Part shown: piece by piece, positions 5,903 to 12,535 of the stretch | Numbering within the stretch: position 1 is the stretch's first letter | How the letters are laid out: each line of letters begins with the position of its first letter | Assembly (NCBI GenBank): GCA_036276115.1 | Contig: DATBEM010000164.1 | Span: forward strand, 1-14,911 | Origin: Trebonia sp036276115 | Lineage (GTDB): Bacteria; Actinomycetota; Actinomycetes; Streptosporangiales; Streptosporangiaceae | Length of the DNA stretch: 14,911 bases | Direction: 5' to 3' | Translations under genes and position numbers: made by a program | The notes under the pieces: generated by a model | Databases searched by the model: none | The model's input: the letters and a program-made list of their open reading frames with translations, nothing else | Told to the model about the DNA's origin: nothing

Positions 5903-8557
5903 ATGACGCTCACTGACCTGCTGCCGAAGCCCGCGCGCCCGCCCGTTTCCCTCACGCCCGCCTCCACGGCATCAGCGGTCGCATCAGCCGCTCCTGCCTC
6001 CGCGCGGGCACCCGACCCGGATGCCGTCTTCGAGGCGTTCGACGGGTGGGCGCGCGAGCGCGGCATCGCCTTGTACCCGCACCAGGAAGAGGCGCTCATC
6101 GAGGTGATGACGGGGGCGAACGTGATCTTGTCGACCCCGACCGGGTCCGGCAAGTCCCTCGTGGCGGCCGGCGCGCACTTCGCGGCCCTGGCCGACGGGC
6201 GCCGGACTTACTACACGGCCCCGATCAAGGCGCTGGTGAGCGAGAAGTTCTTCGCCCTGTGCGAGGCATTCGGGGCGGCCAGCGTCGGCATGATGACCGG
6301 CGACGCGAGCGTCAACGGGCGGGCCCCGATCATCTGCTGCACGGCCGAGGTGCTGGCGAACATCGCGCTGCGCGATGGCGCCGACGCCGACGTGGACCAG
6401 GTCGTCATGGACGAGTTCCACTTCTACTCCGACCCGTCGCGCGGCTGGGCCTGGCAGGTCCCGCTGATCGAGCTGCCGCACGCGCAGTTCGTCCTCATGT
6501 CGGCAACCCTGGGCGACGTGGCCTTTTTCCAGGAGGACCTCACCCGGCGCACCGGCCGGGAGACGGCCGTGATCAAGACCGCCGAGCGCCCGGTCCCGCT
6601 GGTCTTCTCCTACCTGGTGCAGCCCCTGCACGAGACGCTGGAGGAGCTGCTCACCACCAACCAGGCGCCGGTCTACGTCGTCTACTTCACCCAGGCGCAG
6701 GCCCTGGAGCAGGCCCAGGCGCTGATGAGCGTGAACGTCTGCACGAAGCAAGAGAAGGAAGCGATCGCCGCGCTGATCGGCGACTTCCGGTTCGCCAGCG
6801 GCTTCGGCAAGACCCTGTCGCGGCTGGTCCGCCACGGCATCGGGGTGCACCACGCGGGAATGCTGCCCAAGTACCGCCGCCTGGTCGAGACGCTCGCCCA
6901 GGCGGGCCTGCTCAAGGTCATCTGCGGCACCGACACGCTCGGGGTCGGCATCAACGTGCCGATCCGCACCGTGCTGTTCACCTCCCTGTCGAAGTACGAC
7001 GGGACCAAGACCCGGCTGCTCCAGGCACGCGAGTTCCACCAGATCGCGGGCCGGGCGGGGCGGGCCGGGTACGACACCAGCGGCCGGGTCGTCGTGCAGG
7101 CTCCCGAGCACGTCATCGAGAACGAGAAGGCCCTGGCCAAGGCGGGCGATGACCCCAAGGCCCGGCGCAAGGTCGTCAAGAAGAAGCCCCCGGAGGGGTT
7201 CATCGGCTACGGCCTGCCCACGTTCGAGCGGCTCCGGGATTCGGAGCCGGAGCCGCTCACCTCCAGCTTCAGCGTGACCCACGCGATGGTGCTGAACGTC
7301 ATCGACCGCCCCGGCGACGCCTTCGCCGCGATGCGGCACCTGCTGCGCGATAACCACGAGCCGCGCGACCGGCAGCGCAAGCACATCCACCGCGCGATCG
7401 AGATCTACCGGTCACTGCTGGCCAGCGGCGTGGTCGAGCGGCTGGACGAGCCCGACGAGGAGGGCCGGCTGGTGCGGGTCACCGTCGACCTGCAATACGA
7501 CTTCGCGCTGAACCAGCCGCTGTCCCCGTTCGCCCTCGCGGCGATCGAGCTGCTGAGCAAGGACCCGCGGCCTCCTCGCGAGCCGGCGCAGCCCCCCGAG
7601 GGCGAGGCGGCCACGGCCGCGGACGGCACCGCGACGGCCGGCAACTACGCGCTCGACGTGCTGTCGGTCATCGAGGCCACCCTGGACAACCCGCGCCAGA
7701 TCCTGTCCGCGCAACTGTTCCGGGCGCGGGGCGAGGCGGTCGCGGCGATGAAGGCCGAGGGGATCGAGTACGAGACCCGGATGGAACTGCTGGAGGCCGT
7801 GACCTGGCCCAAGCCGCTGGAGGACCTGCTCGGGGCCGCGTTCGAGATCTACCGGCGGGGCCACCCGTGGGTCGCGGACTACGAGCTGTCCCCCAAGTCG
7901 GTCGTCCGCGACCTGTACGAGCGGGCGATGACGTTCACGGAGTACGTCGGCTTCTACGGCCTGCCCCGGTCCGAGGGCATCGTGCTGCGCTACCTGGCCG
8001 ATGCCTACCGGGCGCTCCGGCAGACGGTCCCCGACGACGCGAAGACCGACGACCTGGAGGACATCATCGAGTGGCTCGGCGAGCTGGTCCGCCAGGTGGA
8101 CTCCTCCCTGATCGATGAGTGGGAGAAGCTGACCCATCCCGACGACCCGGCCACGGTCCTGGCGGCGGTGCGGGCGCAGCCCAAGGGCGTCACCAGCAAC
8201 CCCCGCGCGTTCCGGGTGCTGGTCCGCAACGCGATGTTCCGCCGGGTCACCCTAGCCGCGCTGCGGCACTACGGCGAGCTCGGGGACCTCGACGGCCACG
8301 ACGGCTGGCGCGCCCGCGACTGGCAGGAGGCGATCGAGGAGTACTTCGAGGAGTACGACGAGATCGGCACCGGGCCCGACGCGCGCGGCCCGGGGCTGCT
8401 GGCCATCACCGAGGGGCCCAGGGAGTGGACGGTCCGGCAGGCCTTCGACGACCCGGCCGGCGACCGCGACTGGGGCATCGCCGCGACGGTGGACCTGGCC
8501 GCCTCCGACGAGGAGGGCACCGCCGTCATCCACGTCACCAGCGTGGGCCCGGCCTAG
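5903..8557 (+). CDS. DEAD/DEAH-box (Ski2-like) RNA helicase with C-terminal DUF3516
   Basis: An 884-residue superfamily 2 helicase that should couple ATP hydrolysis to RNA (or nucleic acid) remodelling in the cytoplasm. Helicase motifs in order: Walker A TPTGSGKS with K84, motif II DEFH at 170-173, motif III SAT at 200-202, and motif VI QIAGRAGRAG from 380. The region from about 480 to the end matches the DUF3516 extension found with this helicase type in Actinobacteria, with many acidic and aromatic residues and no membrane segment. The first 40 residues are an Ala/Pro-rich extension. I chose ATG 5903 because GGAGGAG sits just upstream; the in-frame extension back to 5756 runs through promoter and leader sequence. 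It appears monocistronic: its own promoter at 5786-5814 and a hairpin after the stop. Substrate and pathway are not known to me. Confidence 0.9.
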   Translation: MTLTDLLPKPARPPVSLTPASTASAVASAAPASARAPDPDAVFEAFDGWARERGIALYPHQEEALIEVMTGANVILSTPTGSGKSLVAAGAHFAALADGRRTYYTAPIKALVSEKFFALCEAFGAASVGMMTGDASVNGRAPIICCTAEVLANIALRDGADADVDQVVMDEFHFYSDPSRGWAWQVPLIELPHAQFVLMSATLGDVAFFQEDLTRRTGRETAVIKTAERPVPLVFSYLVQPLHETLEELLTTNQAPVYVVYFTQAQALEQAQALMSVNVCTKQEKEAIAALIGDFRFASGFGKTLSRLVRHGIGVHHAGMLPKYRRLVETLAQAGLLKVICGTDTLGVGINVPIRTVLFTSLSKYDGTKTRLLQAREFHQIAGRAGRAGYDTSGRVVVQAPEHVIENEKALAKAGDDPKARRKVVKKKPPEGFIGYGLPTFERLRDSEPEPLTSSFSVTHAMVLNVIDRPGDAFAAMRHLLRDNHEPRDRQRKHIHRAIEIYRSLLASGVVERLDEPDEEGRLVRVTVDLQYDFALNQPLSPFALAAIELLSKDPRPPREPAQPPEGEAATAADGTATAGNYALDVLSVIEATLDNPRQILSAQLFRARGEAVAAMKAEGIEYETRMELLEAVTWPKPLEDLLGAAFEIYRRGHPWVADYELSPKSVVRDLYERAMTFTEYVGFYGLPRSEGIVLRYLADAYRALRQTVPDDAKTDDLEDIIEWLGELVRQVDSSLIDEWEKLTHPDDPATVLAAVRAQPKGVTSNPRAFRVLVRNAMFRRVTLAALRHYGELGDLDGHDGWRARDWQEAIEEYFEEYDEIGTGPDARGPGLLAITEGPREWTVRQAFDDPAGDRDWGIAATVDLAASDEEGTAVIHVTSVGPA

Positions 8558-8559
8558 CC

Positions 8560-8578
8560 GGAAGCACGCGCTTCCTTC
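8560..8578 (+). terminator. Small hairpin after the helicase gene
   Basis: GGAAGC and GCTTCC form a 6-bp stem with a four-base ACGC loop, starting 2 nt after the stop and followed by TTC. It is a modest intrinsic-terminator-like structure. Confidence 0.5.
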
Positions 8579-8660
8579 AGGGCCAACGCTTTCTCACGGG
8601 CCCGGTCCCGGCCGGGGGCAGGCCCGCCGGTAATCCGTTCCCCGCTGGCCCGCGCGCCGG

Positions 8661-8666
8661 TACCGT
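8661..8666 (+). promoter_or_regulatory. -10-like box for the PrmC-related gene
   Basis: TACCGT fits TAnnnT and lies 9 nt before ATG 8676, which would give a transcript with a leader of only about 3 nt. This agrees with the absence of a Shine-Dalgarno there. Confidence 0.35.
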
Positions 8667-8675
8667 TGGCTCCTC

Positions 8676-9560
8676 ATGTCACTGTCAATGCCGCTGCCAG
8701 CCGCTGTCATCGTGAGCCGCCTGCGCGCCGCCGGCTGCGTGTTCGCCGAGGAAGAGGCCGCCGTCCTGCAGGAGTCGGCCCGATCGGCGGCGGAGCTGGC
8801 GGCGATGGTCGCGGCCCGGGCGGGCGGGCGGCCGCTGGAGCAGGTCGTCGGCTGGGCGCGGTTCCGGGGCTTGCGGATCATCGTGGACCCGGGCGTCTTC
8901 GTCCCCCGGCGGCGGAGCGAGTTCCTGGTCGCCACGGCGATCGCCCTGGCCCGGCCCGGGAGCTCCCCCGTGGTCGCTGACGTGTGCTGCGGGACCGGGG
9001 CACTCGGCCTGGCGGCCGCCACCGCGCTCGCGGCGGCCGCCGGCGGCGCGCCCGGCTGCCCGCCCGCCAGCGGCAGCGGCCCGGGCGAGGATGGCGCGGC
9101 GCTCCGCGCCCGGGGCCCGACGCGCGGCGCGGCCGAGTTGCACGCGGCCGACCTGGACCCGGCCGCGGTCGCCTGCGCGCGGCGCAACCTGGAGCCGGCC
9201 GGCGGCCGCGTGTACCAGGGCGACTTGCTCGCCCCGCTGCCGCCCGGCCTGCGCGGCCGGGTCACCACCTTGATCTGCAATGCTCCCTACGTGCCGACGG
9301 GCGAGATCGCGTTCATGCCGCCGGAGGCGCGCGACCACGAGGCCCCGATGGCGCTCGACGGCGGCGGCGACGGGCTGGCGGTGCTGCGGCGGGTCGCGGC
9401 CCAGGCGCCCGGCTGGCTCGCGCCGGGCGGGACCCTGCTCGTGGAGACGAGCGAGCGGCAGGCCCCGGCGATGCTGGCGGCGATGGCCGCGGCGAGGCTG
9501 TCCGGGCAGGTGCACGAGGACGAGGACAGCGGCGCGACGGTCATCGCCGGCACCCGCTAG
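8676..9560 (+). CDS. Putative protein N5-glutamine methyltransferase (PrmC/HemK-related)
   Basis: A 294-residue SAM-dependent methyltransferase. Motif I reads ADVCCGTGALG (D102 onward). The substrate-binding NPPY signature of PrmC is NAPY at 202-205, followed by VPTGEIAFMPPEARDHE and the conserved ALDGGGDGL block. The NAPY variant and this block match the TIGR03704 'PrmC-related' family rather than true PrmC, which methylates the GGQ glutamine of release factors. The real substrate of this branch is, to my knowledge, not established. About 30 residues of Gly/Ala/Pro-rich sequence (about 125-150) interrupt the fold after motif I. A second ATG at 8688 is an alternative start. It is followed by a separate promoter, so it is probably transcribed alone. 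Confidence 0.85.
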   Translation: MSLSMPLPAAVIVSRLRAAGCVFAEEEAAVLQESARSAAELAAMVAARAGGRPLEQVVGWARFRGLRIIVDPGVFVPRRRSEFLVATAIALARPGSSPVVADVCCGTGALGLAAATALAAAAGGAPGCPPASGSGPGEDGAALRARGPTRGAAELHAADLDPAAVACARRNLEPAGGRVYQGDLLAPLPPGLRGRVTTLICNAPYVPTGEIAFMPPEARDHEAPMALDGGGDGLAVLRRVAAQAPGWLAPGGTLLVETSERQAPAMLAAMAAARLSGQVHEDEDSGATVIAGTR

Positions 9561-9606
9561 CGGCCGCCGGCAGCAGCGGCCACGGCGGAATGTCAGGCCC
9601 TGGCGG

Positions 9607-9612
9607 TAGGGT
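9607..9612 (+). promoter_or_regulatory. -10 box upstream of the small leader ORF and AlkZ-like gene
   Basis: TAGGGT fits TAnnnT and sits 4 nt before ATG 9617. The predicted start (about 9619) falls at or just inside that ATG, so the small ORF would be leaderless at best. The AlkZ-like gene would have a leader of about 120 nt. Confidence 0.4.
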
Positions 9613-9616
9613 GGGC

Positions 9617-9742
9617 ATGCCCGGGCGAGCACGGGAGCCGGGCTGCGCTCATGCGGCGCGGCCAGTGGAACGCCGGGAGCTGGCCGTGTGGCGGGCAGGC
9701 AAGGGCGCGCCGCGCTCCCGACTTATGAGGTATCTGCGATGA
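9617..9742 (+). CDS. Possible 41-residue leader ORF overlapping the AlkZ-like gene start
   Basis: A short frame starting at an ATG next to a -10 box and ending with TGA in an ATGA overlap with the next gene, the classic arrangement for translational coupling. The peptide is Arg/Ala-rich with no recognisable domain or signal. Its third-position GC is clearly lower than in the neighbouring genes, which argues against long-term coding selection. It may be only the untranslated leader of the AlkZ-like gene. Confidence 0.25.
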   Translation: MPGRAREPGCAHAARPVERRELAVWRAGKGAPRSRLMRYLR

Positions 9743-11037
9743 CCGTGAAGGTGGCCGCTGGGCAGCGGCGGGCGCGGCTGGCTGCCCGGCACTTCGTGGA
9801 CGGGTCGTGCGCGTCGGCGGGCGCGGCGGCCGGGGCGATGATCGCGCTGCATGCGACCGACCCGGTGACGGTGTACCTGTCGGCCTGGGCACGGTCGCGG
9901 GCGGAGACGGTGGCGGGGGTGGACCGGGCGCTGTACGGCGAGCGGACGCTGGTGCGGATGCTCGGCATGCGCCGCACCATGTTCGTCGTCCCCGCCGCGC
10001 TGGTACCGGTGGTGCAGCGGGCATGCACCGATGACGTTGCGGCGCGACTGCGGCGGGGCATCGAGCGGGACCTGGCCAAGGGCGGCGTGGGCGGGACGGA
10101 CCCGGCGGGCTGGCTGCGGGACGCCGGCGAGGGGGTGCTGGCGGCGCTGGCGGCCCGGGGCAGCGCGTCCGGGGCGGAGCTGTCGGCCGATGAGCCCCGG
10201 CTGCGAGCCCAGCTGGCGTACGCGGCGGACAAGGACTACGGGCGGACGGCGAACATCACCAGCCGGGTGCTGATGCTGCTGTCGGCCGAGGGCCTGATCG
10301 TGCGGGGCGAGCGGCGCGGCGGCTGGTCGTCGGGCCAGTTCACCTGGCACCCGATGGCATCCTGGCTGCCCGGGCGACCGGATGGGGCGCGCAGCGAGGC
10401 AGTACCCGGTAAGGCAGCGCTCACTGAGGCAGCGCTCAATGGGCCAATGCTCACTGAGGCAGCGCTCAGCGAGGCAGCGCTCAGCGAGGCAGTGGTTAAT
10501 GGTGCGGCGCTGGCCGCGCCCGCGGCCCGGGCCGAGCTCGCGCGCCGCTGGCTGTTGGCCTTCGGCCCGGCCCCGGTCGCGGACCTGCAGTGGTGGGCGG
10601 GCTGGACCGGCGCCCAGACGAAGGCGGCCCTGGCCGCGCTGCCGGTGACCGAGGCCGACCTCGACGGCCAGCCCGGGGTCATCCTCGCCAGCGACCTGGA
10701 GCCGGTCCCGGCGGCGGCGCCAAGAGCGGTGCTGCTGCCGGGCCTGGACCCGACGCCGATGGGGTGGCAGGCGCGCGACTGGTTCCTGGGGCCGCATGCC
10801 CCGGCCTTGTTCGACCGGACGGGCAATATAGGACCCGTAATCATATGGGACGGCCGGGTCGTCGGCGGGTGGGCGCAGCGGAAGTCGGGCGAGGTGGTAG
10901 CTCGCCTGCTGGAGGACGCCGGAACCGAGGCCAAGGCGGCGGTGGCGGCCGAGGGCGCCCGGCTGGAAGGATGGCTAGGCGAGGCGCGGGTCACCCCGCG
11001 CTTCCGAACCCCGCTAGAACGCCAGCTGAGCGCGTAA
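9739..11037 (+). CDS. Winged-helix DNA-binding protein of the AlkZ-like DNA glycosylase family (HTH_42)
   Basis: A 432-residue member of the family that contains AlkZ/AlkX (YcaQ) DNA glycosylases, which unhook or excise bulky and crosslinked bases. Family landmarks are the N-terminal RLAARHF segment, LHATDPVTVYLSAWAR, the winged-helix portion (NITSRVLMLLSAEGLIVRG), the GLDPTPMGWQARDWFLG block, and a C-terminal DGRVVGGW strand. The catalytic Q-x-Q or Q-x-D motif of characterised glycosylases is here H-A-T (in LHATD), so glycosylase activity is uncertain. A 15-bp tandem repeat inserts an Ala/Leu-rich linker in mid-protein. ATG 9739 is supported by GAGG 8 nt upstream. It converges on cysS with only 5 bp between stops and no terminator. 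Confidence 0.82.
   Translation: MTVKVAAGQRRARLAARHFVDGSCASAGAAAGAMIALHATDPVTVYLSAWARSRAETVAGVDRALYGERTLVRMLGMRRTMFVVPAALVPVVQRACTDDVAARLRRGIERDLAKGGVGGTDPAGWLRDAGEGVLAALAARGSASGAELSADEPRLRAQLAYAADKDYGRTANITSRVLMLLSAEGLIVRGERRGGWSSGQFTWHPMASWLPGRPDGARSEAVPGKAALTEAALNGPMLTEAALSEAALSEAVVNGAALAAPAARAELARRWLLAFGPAPVADLQWWAGWTGAQTKAALAALPVTEADLDGQPGVILASDLEPVPAAAPRAVLLPGLDPTPMGWQARDWFLGPHAPALFDRTGNIGPVIIWDGRVVGGWAQRKSGEVVARLLEDAGTEAKAAVAAEGARLEGWLGEARVTPRFRTPLERQLSA
10396..10515 (+). repeat. 15-bp tandem repeat (about eight units) within the AlkZ-like gene
   Basis: In-frame 15-nt units, consensus GAGGCAGCGCTCANY, begin every 15 bases from 10396 to 10501. The units at 10456 and 10471 are identical, those at 10411 and 10426 nearly so, and the outer ones are degenerate. 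They encode E-A-A-L-[TSN] five-residue repeats, an amphipathic helical or linker segment. Codon choice (GCA, CTC, ACT, AAT) is less GC-rich than in flanking coding sequence. Confidence 0.9.
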
Positions 11038-11042
11038 GGAGG

Positions 11043-12515
11043 CTAGCGGAGTTCCCAGACGGGGCCGGCCGGGGTGTCGGTGACCTGGACGCCGAGGGCG
11101 TCGAGCTGGGCGCGGATCTCGTCGGCGCGGGGCCAGTCCTTGGCCGCGCGGGCCTCGGTGCGCTCCTTGACCAGGGACTCGATCGCCTCGGCCTGGCCGG
11201 CGGGCCGGTCGGCGGCCGAGGCGCGGCCCTCGACCTCGCGTAGCTCCAGGCTGGCCAGGCGCAGGCCCAGGAGGGCGTCGGCGATCGCGACGACCACGCG
11301 CTGGTCATCCTCGCCGAGGGCCGGGTCGCGCAGTGACTCCTGGAGGGCCGCGAGGATCTTCGGGGTCGCGAGGTCGGCCGCGATCGCCTCGTCGATCGCG
11401 TCCAGGTACGGGCGGGCGGGCGGCTGCCCGGCGGCGAGGGCGGCGGCCTCGTCATAGGTCGTGACGGCGGGCAGCGGGCGCAGGGCCTCGACCCGGGTGA
11501 CCAGGCGGCGCAGGGTCGCCTGGGCGGACTCGACCGCCTCGGGAGTGAAGTCGAGCTGGGAGCGGTAGTGCCCGCCGAGCAGGAACAGCCGGTAGGCCAG
11601 CGGGTGCAGGCCCGCCTCGACCAGGTCGGCCAGGCGCGGGACCGGGCCGGCCGACTTGGCGATCTTCGAGCCGCCGATCACCAGGAACTCGTTGTGCAGC
11701 CAGTACCGCACCCACGGCTGGCCGTCGCCGAGGTAGGCCTCGCTCTGGGCGATCTCGTTGACGTGGTGCAGCTCCCGGTGGTCGATCCCGCCGGTGTGCA
11801 CGTCGAAGTGGTCCCCCAGCAGCGCCATCGACATGACCGAGCATTCCAGGTGCCAGCCGGGTGCCCCCCAGCCCCAGGGCGAGTCCCAGCGCATCACCCG
11901 GCGCTTGCCCGGCTCTTCCGAGCGCCACAGGGCGAAGTCGGTCTTGTTCCGGCGGCCCTCGACGTGCTCGACCCGGAAGCCCTCGCGCTGGCCCGCGATG
12001 TCCATCATCGCCAGCGTCCCGTAGCCGGGCGACTTGGTCGTGTCGAAGTACAGGCCGGACGGCAGCACGTAGGTGTAGCCGCGCTCCGCCAGCCTGGCCG
12101 CGAACTCGATCATCTCCGGCACGTAGGCCGAGGCGCGCGGGTAGTCGTGGGCGGGCTGCACGTTCAGCGCGGCCATGTCGGCGAAGAACGCCTCGGTGTA
12201 CACCGTGGCGATTTCCTCGACCGAGCGCAGCTCGCGCGCCGCCGCGACCTCGAGCTTGTCCTCGCCGGTGTCGGAGTCGGCGACCGCGTGGCCGACGTCG
12301 GTGATGTTGACGACCTGGCGCAGGGCAAGGCCCTTCCAGTCCAGCGCCCGGCGCAGGGTGTCGGCGAACACGTACGGCCGCATGTTCCCCAGGTGGGGGT
12401 AGGAGTAGACCGTCGGGCCACAGCTGTAGAGGCCTACAGGGCTCCCGGACGGCGTGAAGTCCTCCACCCGCCGCCCTAGTGAGTTGTAAAGCCTGAGCTG
12501 GTGTCCGCTTGTCAC
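11043..12515 (-). CDS. cysS: Cysteinyl-tRNA synthetase, atypical variant
   Basis: A 490-residue class I synthetase that charges tRNA-Cys. Catalytic features: HIGH equivalent HLGN at 41-44; zinc ligands C32 (CGPT), C225 (WHLECS), H250 or H251, and E254 (HHVNE); W221; and the KMSKS equivalent KIAKS at 284-288. The C-terminal DALR-type helical domain and the final mini-domain (about 450-490, RADEIRAQLDALGV) are present, so it is full-length CysRS and not the shorter mycothiol ligase MshC. Unusual points are KIAKS followed by AG instead of LGN, and DHREL where DLxFP is usual. GTG 12515 is six bases after TATCAT, the leaderless pattern, with no Shine-Dalgarno. It lies 20 bp downstream of the acyl-CoA ligase on the same strand, so readthrough is also possible. 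Confidence 0.88.
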   Translation of the reverse strand: MTSGHQLRLYNSLGRRVEDFTPSGSPVGLYSCGPTVYSYPHLGNMRPYVFADTLRRALDWKGLALRQVVNITDVGHAVADSDTGEDKLEVAAARELRSVEEIATVYTEAFFADMAALNVQPAHDYPRASAYVPEMIEFAARLAERGYTYVLPSGLYFDTTKSPGYGTLAMMDIAGQREGFRVEHVEGRRNKTDFALWRSEEPGKRRVMRWDSPWGWGAPGWHLECSVMSMALLGDHFDVHTGGIDHRELHHVNEIAQSEAYLGDGQPWVRYWLHNEFLVIGGSKIAKSAGPVPRLADLVEAGLHPLAYRLFLLGGHYRSQLDFTPEAVESAQATLRRLVTRVEALRPLPAVTTYDEAAALAAGQPPARPYLDAIDEAIAADLATPKILAALQESLRDPALGEDDQRVVVAIADALLGLRLASLELREVEGRASAADRPAGQAEAIESLVKERTEARAAKDWPRADEIRAQLDALGVQVTDTPAGPVWELR

Positions 12516-12521
12516 GCGCCC

Positions 12522-12527
12522 ATGATA
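12522..12527 (-). promoter_or_regulatory. -10 box for leaderless transcription of cysS
   Basis: TATCAT on the minus strand fits TAnnnT and is followed by exactly six bases before GTG 12515. It occupies the 20-bp gap after the acyl-CoA ligase stop. An overlapping TAATAT (12530-12525) is an alternative -10. Confidence 0.55.
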
Positions 12528-12535
12528 TTAGGCGG

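Noticed and set aside
5662..5916. Small plus-strand frame of 84 codons before the helicase
   Set aside because: It spans the AT-rich promoter and leader region, has no coding bias, and overlaps the helicase start out of frame.
11043..12515. MshC (Cys-GlcN-Ins ligase for mycothiol)
   Set aside because: The protein has 490 residues with a complete C-terminal helical domain and RADEIR mini-domain, which MshC lacks.
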